From assembly GCA_019426215.1 (NCBI GenBank), contig CM033401.1, positions 8,623,134 to 8,687,133 of the forward strand: a DNA stretch of 64,000 nucleotides, given 5' to 3'. Of the stretch, positions 22,692-33,869 are shown piece after piece. The stretch's first letter is position 1. Each line of letters opens with the position of its first letter. The DNA is from Buddleja alternifolia. Lineage: Eukaryota; Streptophyta; Magnoliopsida; Lamiales; Scrophulariaceae. The notes below the pieces were generated by a model. The model made no database searches. It was given only the letters and a program-made list of their open reading frames with translations, and had not been told where the DNA came from. The position numbers were made by a program, and so were the translations under genes.

Positions 22692-24040
22692 TGTTAACCG
22701 TCCGTAACAACACGAAATCGAACAAATAATATAGTGAAAGTAAGATCGTCTCCACAGGGAAGGTTATCAAGTACCAAACAAAGTTTATCTTATTATTTAG
22801 ACTATCGATTATCAAAGATTTGAGATTTTAACTAATTAAAAGCAGAAATTTATAAAAACAGAATTAATTATAAATAATAAACACAAATATAATTAAAACG
22901 AATAATCAATTAACGAAAAGCCTAGGGATTAAGATTTCATCAAGGTATTTCTATGGATTATTGACTTTCAATGGATTATCATTCTTGTTTAAATTAAAGA
23001 CCCAATTTCCTTAAATACACGAATACTCTCCCGAGATCTTCATGAGTACCCACCTAAATTAATTAACGTCACTCCCATGATCAAAAACTAATTTAGATGA
23101 ATCCATTAAGTTCTATGAATATTGTTTAACTAGTCTCATGCAAAATTACCAATATCCCTATTAAGCAATTTACACATGTCTATTAAATCCGAACCAATAA
23201 ACTAATTCACCTCCCGGTACTTCTTAATTTATCTTAAATCATGCAATTGGTGATCAATCAATTACAAGCATTAAACACTCATTAATAGATAAACCAAACA
23301 AGAAATCACATCCATCAATCATCAATAATCCAAATCAATACACAAGACTACATCTTAAACCCTAGAAAATAATTTAGCTATACATAATTAAAGAAAAACA
23401 AGAAATAAATTGCATAAACATAAAGTTACTCATGTTCAACAATGGAGGATTGGAAGAATACAACTTGAGAAGATGAAGCTTTTCTCCAAGAACTCTTCTC
23501 CAAGAACTCTTCAAGATCTCCTTTCTCTCTCTAGAAGTCTTCTTTTCTCTCCAAGATCTACTTTTTTTGTAAGAATGAATGAATTATGCTCTTCCACCTC
23601 ACTCTAGCCTATATAAATGTTTTTGCCACTTTTTTTTTTTAACTAAAAAGGAGTCTTAGATACATAAATTATGCCCATCCAAATCATAAAATCGGCCCAC
23701 AAAAATTCGCAGCTGCACAGCTGTGCAGAATATCTGCACAGTTGTGCAGTTGCCTGTGCAGAAATCTTCCTCTTCATTTTTCTTCAACGAAACATTCTCG
23801 TTTGGCCTTTCAAATGCATTTCTGCACATCCTCTTGGATAGCCTTCATTATTCTTGTAATAAATACTCCTTCAACTCATCAAAATCATCGCTTTTATGCC
23901 TATAAAAGCATTGAAACGACTTAGAAATCAAAATACATAAATTAGGCTAAAAATAAAGGAAAAGACTAACAACAAGGCATAAAATAAAGATAAATGTGAG
24001 GTAAATCATAATGAAAATATGTAAAATATGAGACCTAACA
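22692..24040 (-). repeat. 5' LTR of the Athila-like element
   Basis: 1349 bp; near-identical to 16805-18186 apart from about six substitutions and the single-copy 33-bp unit. Confidence 0.95.
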
Positions 24041-24045
24041 ACAAC

Positions 24046-24816
24046 CACCGAGAAGATGTAAAATTTGCTGGTATTGTTGTTGTGTGGAAACTGGTTGTTG
24101 TACTTGACTAATATCTCCAAAATTCTGCTTTCCAGCAGAATTCATATCAGTATCTTGAACACAGGTTACAGATGTGGCATTAAAACCTCTTCCAGATGTG
24201 TTTCCATTTCCTCTAACACCACCTCTTCTTCCACCTCTTCCCCAATTTGATGGATAACCTATAATCTTTAAGCAATTCTCCTCGGTGTGTCCTGAATAGT
24301 TACAATGTTCACAGATAATAGAGCTCTTGATATTAATATTTTTTGAAGAGTTTGTCAAAAGAACAATAGAAGACTTTGGCTCTGTAGATTGAACATTAAT
24401 TCCTTTCTGAGTCTTTTCATTTGACACAATAGTATAAACTTGATTGTGTGAAGGTAAGATTGACATCATGAGAATCTGTGATCGAATAGTACCGTATTGA
24501 TTTTTCTATACAGAGCATAAAGCCTTGCACCGTTTGCACGATCAAATCGCTCTTTTAGGTCTTTCCATATCAAGAAGACGGAATCACAGTAGACAACACC
24601 ATGGATCAAATCTATGGAAAGAGAGCGATGAATCCAGGACTTCACAAGTATGTTACATCTCTTCCAATGAGGATATAACTCCGAATCTTCTTTTGGAGGC
24701 TTACAAGATCCATTGATAAATCCTATCTTATTTTTTGCCTCAAGAGCCACAATCATCTCGCGGCTCCATATCTTGTAATTCTCGGATTCATATAGAACTT
24801 CTGTAACTAGATCCAA
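24046..24816 (-). pseudogene. Copia gag with zinc knuckle
   Basis: Minus strand, two frames joined near 24470. The N-terminal part reads like a copia gag (MDLVTEVLYESENYKIWSRE, WKDLKERFDRANGARLYAL). The C-terminal part has a CX2CX4HX4C-type knuckle, CEHCNYSGHTEENC, followed by a Gly/Arg-rich stretch. A frameshift near 24470 separates the two. It continues beyond the Athila insertion at 16641-16804. Confidence 0.88.
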
Positions 24817-25023
24817 GTTAAGCGTATCGGAAGGATGCAGATAGAGAGGATCTTGAAAATCGATGGTCGGAGTTTAATTTTTTGCATAGTTGCCGGATCC
24901 GCCATTGTTGCCAATGAGATATTAAGCACAAAGAATAGGAAAAAAAAAACAAGATGTAGCGGAAGCGATCCAGAATCGATCAATAAAGGATATGAAGATG
25001 AATCAGAATCGATGAATTGATCA

Positions 25024-25037
25024 CCGTTCTGGTACCA
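25024..25037 (-). promoter_or_regulatory. Primer-binding site of the nested copia element
   Basis: Minus strand TGGTACCAGAACGG, one base inside the LTR; similar to the initiator-Met tRNA site TGGTATCAGAGC. Confidence 0.7.
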
Positions 25038-25266
25038 TGTTAAAATAAAGAAATCTCCATGGACAAGAATTGAAAGCAGAGAACAAATTTGTAAAGAGAG
25101 AAATAGACTTTCATTGAATTGAATTGAAGAAGAAGAATATAGAAAGAGAACCCTTGTATATATATTGGCGGTAATTAGCTAAAATAACTAACTTACCTTT
25201 AACGGCTATATTAGAAACTAATATACAAACTTATATACCTAATATATTATTATAATATTCTTAATA
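25038..25266 (-). repeat. 5' LTR of the nested copia element
   Basis: 229 bp, starts TGTTAAAATAAAG on the plus strand; matches 10844-11079. The right flank AAGAG equals the left flank of the partner LTR. Confidence 0.92.
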
Positions 25267-25271
25267 AAGAG

Positions 25272-25534
25272 CTTATAATCTTTAGTTTTCTTGGTGTATA
25301 AATTGGTGAAGAGATTTGAATTAGTTGGAGTACGAAATAAATTGAAAAACTACAACTAATAAACTAATAAAATAAAAATAAATTTGATTCAATTACCAGT
25401 TTCTTATTACTCCACCTGAATCCATTGCCAAATCCACCTTTTTTTTTCCTTTTTTTTGACAGCAATGTATAAATATATTAAGCTGAACAACAAAACCAAC
25501 ATCTCAGAATCTTTTCATCAAAAACAAAACATTC
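25272..25534. other. Short intergenic spacer between two copia elements
   Basis: Continuation of the TTATAAGCT-type repeat (to about 25340) and AT-rich sequence. Nothing else seen. Confidence 0.5.
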
Positions 25535-25539
25535 AAGTG

Positions 25540-25694
25540 TGTTAAATATTAGTTTTCATATTTTATCTCTCTCTTTTATTGTATCTACATTAGGTGTCTT
25601 TCCTTGTACGTAGATTAGGGTTTTATATTCTTGTAACTCTATATAAACATTCCATCTTCAATAATATTATTCACGGGGGTTTAGAATTCTAACA
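25540..25694 (+). repeat. 5' LTR (155 bp) of the Ale-type copia element
   Basis: TGTTAAATATTAG...TTCTAACA with TATA box CTATATAAAC at about 25639-25648. Followed immediately by TGGCATCAGCC, a variant of the initiator-Met primer site. Confidence 0.93.
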
Positions 25695-25888
25695 TGGCAT
25701 CAGCCTAACACGAGAGACAATTTTTTTTCTCTCTCCCTCGATCCTTAGCCAAGTCGCCGCCCCGGGTGCACCATCTTTCCGCCCAAAAATCCGCCCGTTG
25801 CTGCCACCTGTTTTCTATCACGGTATGTTCACGGTTAATTTTTTCTTTTTTACTTATCTTCTACGTCTTTATCGTCTCCATTATCACT

Positions 25889-28800
25889 ATGGGTGAAACC
25901 AACCAAAACCCCGCCTCTCATTTGGCTTTTGCCATTACTAATGTTTTTCACCTTTTCAATTTTAAACTTTGTGAGGAAGATCCTCGTTTCAAATTATGGA
26001 AAATAATTTTTTCCGATATTTGTCGTAATTATTGAGTTTTAGGCCATATCAATGGCCAAACAGTCCCTAAAGATGATAATGATGAGGATTGGTATTCGTT
26101 AGATTCCAAAATCAAAACTTGGATGTACAATTCTGTTGATGCCAGTCTTCTTGATAGTGTTAGTGGCAATGGGTTAACCGCCAAACAAATTTGGGACAAT
26201 CTTGAATTGTTTTTTCACAATAATAAACCATCCCGTTCCCTTCACCTTCAAGAAAAATTTCGTAATTACAAAATGGAAATTTTTTCAATTTCTGACTTTT
26301 GTCGTGATATGAAAAGAATTGCAGATAACCTTAGTGATGTTGATTCTCCTATTACTGATCAGGAATTGATTTTACAAATTCTTAACAACTTACCTGATTC
26401 ATATAATAGTAGTATTGATGTTATCACCAATCAAAGTCCGTTTCCTAACTTTGCTCAAGCTCGTAACATGCTTTTACTCCATGAAGCCCAAGATTCTCAT
26501 AAAATTGCCCCCCATCTGATTCCTCCATCCTCTTTTTTTCTCAAAACCAACCCAATTTCCGCAGTGATAATGGTCGTGATAAAAATTTTGGCCTCGGATT
26601 CGGTCATGGTAATAATTTTGGCAGCGCTCAATTCTTTAATAAAAATTACTTCACCTACAGCAATGGGATGCGTCCTCACTCAGTCCAGCTGCCCAACACC
26701 AACATCCAGCAGCCCATCAACTCCTATGCACGCCAGCCGCCAACGTGGATTTCCACTACTCCATCCGGCCCACTTCAACATTATTTCCAACAGCTCAGTC
26801 CACATCTGCCTGCGCCCATCTCACCATCCGCCTATGGACAAGCATTCTCAGCCCACTTCCCACTGGGCCCAAATCAATATAATTCAGCAGTCCAGCCCCT
26901 CTCGCCTGTTCACTTCGCTGCTCTAGCACCTGCCCATTATTCTGTCCAGCAGACCCCAGCCCAGTACACTGTTTAGCCCGGTTCATCTCAACCGAACCCG
27001 CCCCACCATCAACCCACGGATCTTGCTCACCTTTTTTCCACCATGACTACAATTGGTATATGGACTCGGGGGCTAGTGCACATATGACCTCTCACTCAGG
27101 TACACTTTCTTCTCTTGTACATTGTGATAATTCTAAATCAATATTAGTTGGTAATGGTGTTATTTTACCTATTTCTCAAATTGGTTTTACTTTTTTCCCT
27201 TCCACCCACCTTTCTCTATCTAATGTTTTAGTCTCTCCCCACATCAACAAAAATCTCATTTCCGTTCGTTCTTTTACTCGTGAAAATAATGTCTCTGTTG
27301 AGTTTGACCCCCATGGGTTTTTTGTGAAGGACCTTCCGACGGACACCTCCTCTTCCGCAGTGATAATCAAGGAGACCTCTATCCCGTTCTTCCTTCATCT
27401 ATTCGCTCTGCCCCATCTGCACACGCTCTCACCGTCGATACTACTACTCTCTGGCACCGCCGTCTTGGCCATCCCGGCTCTTCAGTTTTTAAGTACTTAG
27501 CTTCTAGGAATTTTATTTCTTGTCCAAACTTGTTTTTACCATTGTGTAATGCTTGTCAATTACGCAAACACAAACGCCTTCCATTTTTTAATTCCGCTTC
27601 TACTACTTCTCATGTTTTTGAAATTATACATTCAGATTTATGGACCTCACCGGTCACTAGTGCTAATGGTTTTCGCTATTATGTTATTTTTTTGGATGAT
27701 TTCTCGCATTTTTTTATGGGTTTTTCCTCTTCGTCTCAAGTCCGATGTCTTTACAGTTTTCTTAAATTTTCGTGCCTATGTCAAAAATCAGTTTAATTTT
27801 GAAATTCAATCCTTCCAATGCGATCATGGTCGTGAGTTCGATAATAATCATTTTCATACTCTTCTTAGTGGTCTCGTTATAGCTTTTCATTTCTCTTGCC
27901 CTCATACATCTCAACAAAATGGCAAAGCCGGACGCACTTTTCAATCTGTTAACAATATCGTGCGTACTCTTCTTTTCCAAGCCTCCCCCCCTACTTTTTG
28001 GGTTGAAGCACTCCATATGACGACTCATCTTCTTAATTTACTCGCGACTACCACTCTCGACTTTCGCACACCCTTTGAACTATTGTACCACACTCCACCA
28101 GACTACTCTCATCTTCGCATTTTTGGATGCTTGTGTTACCCCAATCTTACCTCTGTCGCCCCACACAAACTCGTCCCCCATTCTACAGCTTGCGTATTTC
28201 TCGGGTTCCCGCAAAATCATTGTGGATATCATTGTTTAGATCTTTCCACAAACAAAATCATTCTTTCTCGACATGTCATTTTTTATGAATCCTCGTTTCC
28301 TTATGCCTCGGTTCCTACACAATCCTCTGCTCCTGACTACTCTTTTCTTGACTTAGCTGATCACCCCCCTACCCCACTTCTATTTTCTTTTTCGGCTCCT
28401 CCACTCGCGCCATCTGCTACCGCCGCGCCTTAACCACCGTCCCCACCCACCACTTCCATTCATTCCATGGTGACTCATTTCAAATTTGGCATCACTCGTC
28501 CCCGACAGCTCCTTAACCTTTCGGTTCCATCTTCTCTCTCTCCTATCCCTCACAACATCACTCAAGCTTTATCTGACCCCAACTGGAAATCCGCCATGCA
28601 AGCCGAAATCTCTGTTCTTCATTCTAATTCTACGTGGGAGCTCGTTCTGTGTCTTCCTCTTGCCAATATAGTTGGCTCCAAATGGGTTTACCGTCATAAA
28701 TTTCGCTCCAATGGCTCTCTCGAGCGTTATAAAGCTCGTCTCGTTGCTCAAGGATATACCCAACAACCTGGCTTGGACTATGATGAAACCTTCAGTCCTG

Positions 28801-29395
28801 TTGTTAAGCCCGCCACCATTCGCACTATCCTACGCCTTGCTCTTTCTCGTTCTTGGCATATTCATCAATTGGATGTCAAAAATGCTTTTCTGCATGGCCA
28901 TCTCACTAAAGTTGTCTTTATAAAACAACCCCTGGGCTTTATCGATTCCACCTTTCCTACTCATGTCTGTCGTCTCAAAGAGGCTCTTTATGGTCTCAAA
29001 CAAGCACCTCGTGCTTGGTACCATCGTTTCGCTTCCTTTATCACCTCATTACGTTTTGTTAGTAGTCGCGCCAACACCTCTCTTTTTGTATTTCATCGTG
29101 GTACCGCCATTGCCTATCTTCTTCTTTATGTGGACGACATTCTTCTTGCTGCATCCTCTCCCTCTCTCCTTTCTCATATCACTCGCCTCTTCTCTTCCGA
29201 ATTTGCCATGACCGATCTTGGTTCTTTGCATTATTTTTTAGGCATTCATGTCTCACGCTCTTCTTCGGGTTTACTTCTTTCTCAATCTAAGTTTTGCTAT
29301 GGATATCTTAGACCGAGCCCATATGGCTTCCTGTAACCCGTGCAAAACCCCGGTTGACACTAGTTCGAAATTATCTCTATCGGGTGCACCTGTTT
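25889..29395 (+). pseudogene. Copia polyprotein (gag-protease-integrase-RT), broken
   Basis: Starts MGETNQNPAS at 25889. Gag (UBN2-like; LQILNNLPDSYNSS) runs to about 26520 and, after a frame change, continues as a Pro/Gln-rich tail. Protease: DSGASAHM at 27063. Integrase: zinc-binding LWHRRLGHPG...CNACQLRKH (27450-27575), core first Asp in IHSDLW, second in CDHGREF; the catalytic Glu is replaced by Gly in QQNGKAGRTF (27915-27945). Reverse transcriptase 28550-29335: WVYRHKF, LDVKNAFLHG, LYGLKQAPRAWY, LLYVDDILLA with the YVDD centre intact, and MTDLGSLHYFLGI. Frameshifts near 26040, 26520, 27430 and 29310 and a stop near 28430 break the frame. The RNase H domain is missing. Confidence 0.92.
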
Positions 29396-29401
29396 CCTAT
29401 C

Positions 29402-29531
29402 CTATATCTCTTTAATTGTATCTACATTAGGTGTCTTTCCTTGTATGTAGATTAAAGTTTTACATTCTTGTAACTCTATATAAACATTCCATCCTCAATA
29501 ATATTATTCACGGGGGTTTAGAATTCTAACA
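29402..29531 (+). repeat. 3' LTR of the Ale-type copia element, 5'-truncated
   Basis: Begins at the TATCTCT that is base 25 of the 5' LTR and then matches it to the TTCTAACA end. Fused directly to reverse transcriptase coding sequence. Confidence 0.9.
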
Positions 29532-29746
29532 AAGTGCATAAAAGTTCAAAGAACTTCCTTAACTAAAACCATCAAAACTAACAAGGCACAAAACTTAACC
29601 AAATCCTCTTTATTTTCCCTTTTCCCATACTTTCATGTAGAAAAATCATCAGCCACTTATTACAAGATATTAAGCCAAAAATGAACAAGCTAGAAATTTC
29701 TGGGAGAAATCAAACAATGTCATACAACGGGGAATAAAATAGAGTG

Positions 29747-30514
29747 TGATATACCAAAATACCAAGTCATAATATATATAGTCTTCGTTACCTCGTATTC
29801 AGTAAGTATGCAGGGTCGTTAAGCTCAGAGAGTGCCTCGTATACGAGGAAACGAGGTAAATTTCATATCCAGTCCCTAACATAACTGTATTTGCATTACA
29901 CTACAAGATCCGCGTGTTATTGTTAATTCGCGTAGGGTCAACCCGTGACCCGACCCAATGATGGTCAGATCTGTGCCACCCATCAAACACACGTGTAAGG
30001 GATCCGCGGGCAAGACATCTCATCTGTCATTCACTCTACAGTACAAAGTGGAAACTCTATAAATACCTTCATTTGTGAAGTTCCATGGACGGATAACTGG
30101 AGCAATAAATACTACGAATCATATATCGTATAGCTCGGGTTATTCAGAGACTTAAGAGTACGATCCTATAATACAAATATTAGATACCTTCGTTATACAA
30201 ACCATAGATGCTATAACTTCATTATTGGAACTACGTTAAGACTTGATCCTTTTTAGGTACGTAGGCAACTCGGTATTATTCGAGTGTAGTCTATATTCTT
30301 GAGAGTACGTTAGTTGGTCCGTGTTTGAGCTCTTCTAGACTGTGATAGTGAGGGGTAAGCTCCGTGCTAGATCAGGGTGTGCCAAGAAATTTGCCGATGA
30401 CAATGTTGATCATGGGTTGCTTTCAAAAATCCGATTAGATTTCTATAACATGGTTGTTGGTGATGCCTGAATTTTGTGACTGCATGATATGTTTAAAGAT
30501 TATTCGTATCAACA
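29747..30514 (+). repeat. 5' LTR of the Tat element
   Basis: 768 bp, TGATATACC...TATCAACA. Promoter signals: CTATAAATA at 30057-30065, and an upstream palindromic G-box ACACGTGT at 29989-29996. Differs from the 3' LTR at many scattered positions, so the insertion is older than the Athila-like one at 16805. Confidence 0.92.
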
Positions 30515-30549
30515 TTAAGTGTGGGGTGTTGTTAGGTTGCTTTCAATAG

Positions 30550-31640
30550 GCTTCAAGATTCTCGAACCGTTTTGTTGTTCCATTAGCGAGCTTTTCAATG
30601 GCTAATTCCCAAGCTTGTGGTTCTTGAGATGGTAGTCCTTGCTGTTGGAAACCTGGAGGAAACTGCTATCTAGGAGGATTTGCTTGAGCTCTTTGGTTCC
30701 CTTGACCTCCCCAAGAAAAGTTAGGGTGATTTCGCCAACCCGAATTGTAGGTGTTCAAAAATGGATTTCCTTGCTGCTTATTCTGATTGGATAGGTAATT
30801 AGCTTGCTCAATGAGTGGGCAATCAGTAGCCATGTGAGGTGCTCCACAAATATCACAATCTAAAGTAGGTTGAGATACTGCACTAACATTTCCCTTGAGT
30901 CCCTCGATGTGCTTGACAAGTGCTGCAATGTTAGCATTAAGCAATGTAATGTCATCTACATTGTGCATGCCGGTATTTTCTTTACCGCCCAACTATCACT
31001 CGCCCACTGATAACTATTGGATGCCATCTCGTCCATAAGAGCTAATGCATCATCCGGATTCTTAGCCATAAAACTCCCTCCTGCAGCTGCATCGATATTC
31101 ATCTGGATACTATGTGACAGACCATTGTAGAAAGTTTGCACAAGCATCCAACTAGGAATACCGTGATCTGGGCACTTTCTAAGTAGTTCCTTATGCCTTT
31201 CCCATGCTTGATAGAGAGTTTCGCTATCAGTTTGCATGAATCCTATGATTGCATTCCTTAACTGAGCGGTCTTAGCTAGGAGAAAGTACTTGGTGAGAAA
31301 CGCAGTCGACAAATCAGGCCAAGTGGTGAACTTATTTTTCGGCTGATTTTTCAGCCACTCCTTAGCTCTTTTAGACAGGGAGAATGGGAAGAGTCGCAGT
31401 CTTATGGCATCTTCAGTAACGCCATTCATCTTGAAAGTACTGCAGATTTCCAGAAAATTCCGCAGATGGGAATGAGGATTCTCCCTCTCAATATCTCCCT
31501 CAAATGCAGAGTGCTGTAGCATCTAAATGATAGCCGGCTTCAACTCAAAGGTATTGGCTTGAACATTACCGCTATGCTGGAGGTTAAGTTTTGATATGTT
31601 GGTGTAGTATAATCCCGGAGAGTTCTCTGCTCCTAAGCCA
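30550..31640 (-). pseudogene. Athila-type gag fragment
   Basis: Homologous to 21290-22400. Contains FKMNGVTEDAIRLRLFPFSL, FYNGLSHSIQMNIDAAAGG and the zinc knuckle CDICGAPHMATDCP. Frames change near 30960. It keeps the T that is missing in the other copy near 22000. Truncated before the protease. Confidence 0.88.
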
Positions 31641-31789
31641 TTCTGAAACAGTGATCTCAAGTATCAAAGTTCAACCAAATAAAAATCCAAAATAAAAGGA
31701 AATAAAGAAAGAAAAATGTGCAAACTAAAAAGAATCAACTTGTTATTGATATTGACTATTTGTTGCCTTCCCCGGCAACAGCGCCAATT

Positions 31790-33087
31790 TGTTAACTGTC
31801 CGTAGCAACACGGAATCGAACAAATAATATAGTGAAAAGTAAGATCGTCTCCACAGGAAAGGTTATCAAATACCAAACGAAGTTTTTCCTATTATTTAGA
31901 CTATCGATTATCAAAGATGTAATTTTTAAACTAATTAAAAGCAAAATTTAACAAGAACAGAATTAATTATAAATAATTAAAACAGAGATAATTAACACGA
32001 ATAATCAATTAACGAAAAGCCTAGGATTAAGATTTCATCAAGGTATTTTTATAGATTATTGACTTTCAATGGATTATCATTCATGTTTAAATTAAAGACC
32101 CAATTTTCTTAAATACATGAATACTCTCCCGAGATCTTCATGAATACCCACTTAAATTAATTAACGTCACTCCCATGATCAAAAACTAATTTAGATGAAT
32201 TCATTGAATTCTATGAATATTGTTTAACTAGTCTCATGCAAAATTACCAATATCCCTATTAAGCAATTTACACATGTCTATTAAATCTGAACCGATAAAC
32301 TAATTGACCTTCTGGTACTTCTTAATTCATCTTAAATCATGTAATTAGTGATCAAGCAATTACAAGCATTAAACACGCATTAATAGATAAACAAAACAAA
32401 AATAAAAAATCCATAAATCATCAATAATCCAATTTAATACGCAAGACTACATCTTAAACCCTAGAAAATAATTTAGCTATGCATAATTATAGAAAACAAG
32501 AAATAAATTGAATAAACATAAAAATACTTATGTTCAACAATGGCGGAATAGATAAATCCAACTTGAGAAGGTGAACGCTTCCAACTCCAAGAAATCTTCT
32601 TCAAGTCTTCTTTTCTTTCTCTCAAGTCTTCTAACTCAAGAATATGACTCTCTAACCTCTACTCTAGCCTCAAAAAACATTTTTTTCCTCTTTCCTTAAC
32701 TTTAAAGGAGTCTTAGATACATAAAATAGGCCCAACTAAGTCATAAAATTGGCCCATGAAAATTATAAAAATCCGCAACTGCACAACTGTGCAGTCTGCA
32801 TGTGCAGAATTTTTTTCTCTTAACTTTTTTTCAACGAAACTTTCTCTTGTGGCCTCTCTATTGCATTTCTTCACGTCCTCTTGGTTAGAATTTATTATTC
32901 TCGTAAGAAACACTCCTTCAACTCATCAAAATCATCACTTTTATGCCTACAAAAGCATTGAAATGATTTAGAAATCAAAATACGTAAATAGGGCTAAAAA
33001 TAATGGAAAAGACTAACTACAAGGCATAAAATAAAGATATATGTGAGGTAAAACATGATAAAAATATGTAAAATATGCAACCTAATA
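31790..33087 (-). repeat. 5' LTR of the Athila-like fragment
   Basis: Aligns along its length to 22692-24040 with frequent substitutions and small gaps; outer end decayed from TG to TA (TATTAGGTTGC). Contains the TGCACAACTGTGCAG-type palindrome at about 32778-32792. Confidence 0.88.
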
Positions 33088-33125
33088 GCCGGGCTCACGA
33101 CTGATTCACGAGTCAGCAACCCGAT

Positions 33126-33869
33126 TTGATTGTGTCCTATGAGCAGCTGATTAAGAGGTTTGAGAATCATTTTGCGGCCAACAAGAAAGCCAGGAAGTCT
33201 GTGTCATCCACGCTGGGGTTCAAGCAGGGTCCTAACGAAAGTTTGAGGGAGTTTGTACATCGGTTTAATCAGGAAGTTTTAGAAATACCTGAATTAACTC
33301 ATGACCTTGTTGTGACATTTCTTTTATTGGCTTTGAAAAAAGGTGCATTGGCGTCCGCCTTAGCTCGACGCGCACCAAAGGACCAGGAAGAATTGATGCA
33401 GTTGGAAGAGCAATGCATCAATGAGGAAGAGATTAATCTATCGAAAGATTCTGAGGCTCTTAAGCCCGCCAATGATCGAAGAGATCGAAAGGAAAACAAC
33501 GATCAACAAAAAGGGTTGAGGTTTGACAAGAACCATGAACGACCCCGTCGATATGCAAAATACGAACAATACACCCTTTTGAAAACTTCAAGAGGAAGAG
33601 TGTTACTGGCAGTACAGCACATGAATGCATTTCATTAGCCTAAGCCAATGAAATCGAAATTGCGAGCAAATCCAGACAAATATTGTCACTTTCACAAGGA
33701 CAAAGGGCACGATACTGAAGAGTGTTACCAACTGAAGGATGAACTTGAACGCCTAATAAAGGATGGTGTTTTGAATGACTTCATTGATCGTTCTCTTGCG
33801 GAAGTAAGAACTCCCGAGGCCAACCGCGTTAAAGAGGTAAGACGATCACGTAGCCGGTCACCTGACTGA
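33126..33869 (+). pseudogene. Tat-type gag
   Basis: One reading frame interrupted by a TAG (33636) and a TGA (33867), N-terminally truncated. Capsid motifs: YEQLIKRFENHFAANKKARK, GPNESLREFVHRFNQEVLEI, LVVTFLLLALKKG. Zinc-knuckle region CHFHKDKGHDTEECYQLKDE at about 33680. The frame continues after the stops into an Arg/Ser/Asp-rich linker and the protease. The usual Met start is absent because the Athila fragment abuts at 33087. Confidence 0.88.

Larger units (their letters stand above)
16805..24040 (-). mobile_element. Athila-like gypsy element with gag-protease only (TR-GAG type), young
   Basis: Minus strand, TSD ACAAC at 16800-16804 and 24041-24045, LTRs of 1382 and 1349 bp that begin TGTTA and end TAACA. 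The primer site at 22671-22688 matches the 3' end of tRNA-Asp (TGGCGCCGTTGCCGGGGA), characteristic of Athila elements, and a polypurine tract borders the 3' LTR. The 4.5-kb interior holds gag and protease but no reverse transcriptase, RNase H or integrase, so it must have moved with enzymes from a relative. The LTRs differ by only about six substitutions plus one 33-bp tandem duplication, so insertion was recent. A relative is at 30515-33087. Confidence 0.93.
10844..25266 (-). mobile_element. Ty1/copia LTR retrotransposon with three nested insertions
   Basis: Minus-strand copia element bounded by 5-bp TSDs AAGAG (10839-10843 and 25267-25271). LTRs of 236 and 229 bp, a tRNA-iMet-like primer site next to the right LTR and a polypurine tract next to the left LTR define it. 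Gag, protease, integrase, reverse transcriptase and RNase H are present in copia order but broken by frameshifts and stops. Without its inserts (12961-14707, 16037-16640, 16805-24040) the element would be close to 4.8 kb, normal for a copia element. RNase H reaches almost to the 3' LTR. Its lineage within copia was not resolved. Confidence 0.92.
25540..29531 (+). mobile_element. Ty1/copia element of Ale/Retrofit type with deleted 3' coding end
   Basis: Plus strand, perfect 5-bp TSD AAGTG (25535-25539, 29532-29536). Very short LTRs: 155 bp on the left, 130 bp on the right because the first 24 bases are missing. Domains run gag, protease, integrase, reverse transcriptase; RNase H is absent. The coding sequence stops within the segment that normally joins reverse transcriptase to RNase H and continues directly into base 25 of the LTR. 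Short LTRs, a gag without zinc knuckle and a Pro/Gln-rich gag tail suggest the Ale (Retrofit/Hopscotch) lineage. A segment nearly complementary to the missing part is found at 38562-42223. Confidence 0.93.
30515..33087 (-). mobile_element. Athila-like element fragment (gag and 5' LTR), rearranged left end
   Basis: Minus strand: a 1298-bp LTR (31790-33087), tRNA-Asp primer site variant (31769-31786) and gag (to about 30550), homologous to the element at 16805-24040. The left edge is odd: 30515-30539 carries a polypurine tract plus the first 11 bases of an LTR (TGTTAGGTTGC) in the opposite, plus-strand orientation. No second LTR and no TSD. It replaces the leader and gag N-terminus of the Tat element. 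Confidence 0.85.

Noticed and set aside
27176..29231. Minus-strand ORFs within the Ale-type copia element
   Set aside because: Antisense shadows of the integrase and reverse transcriptase.
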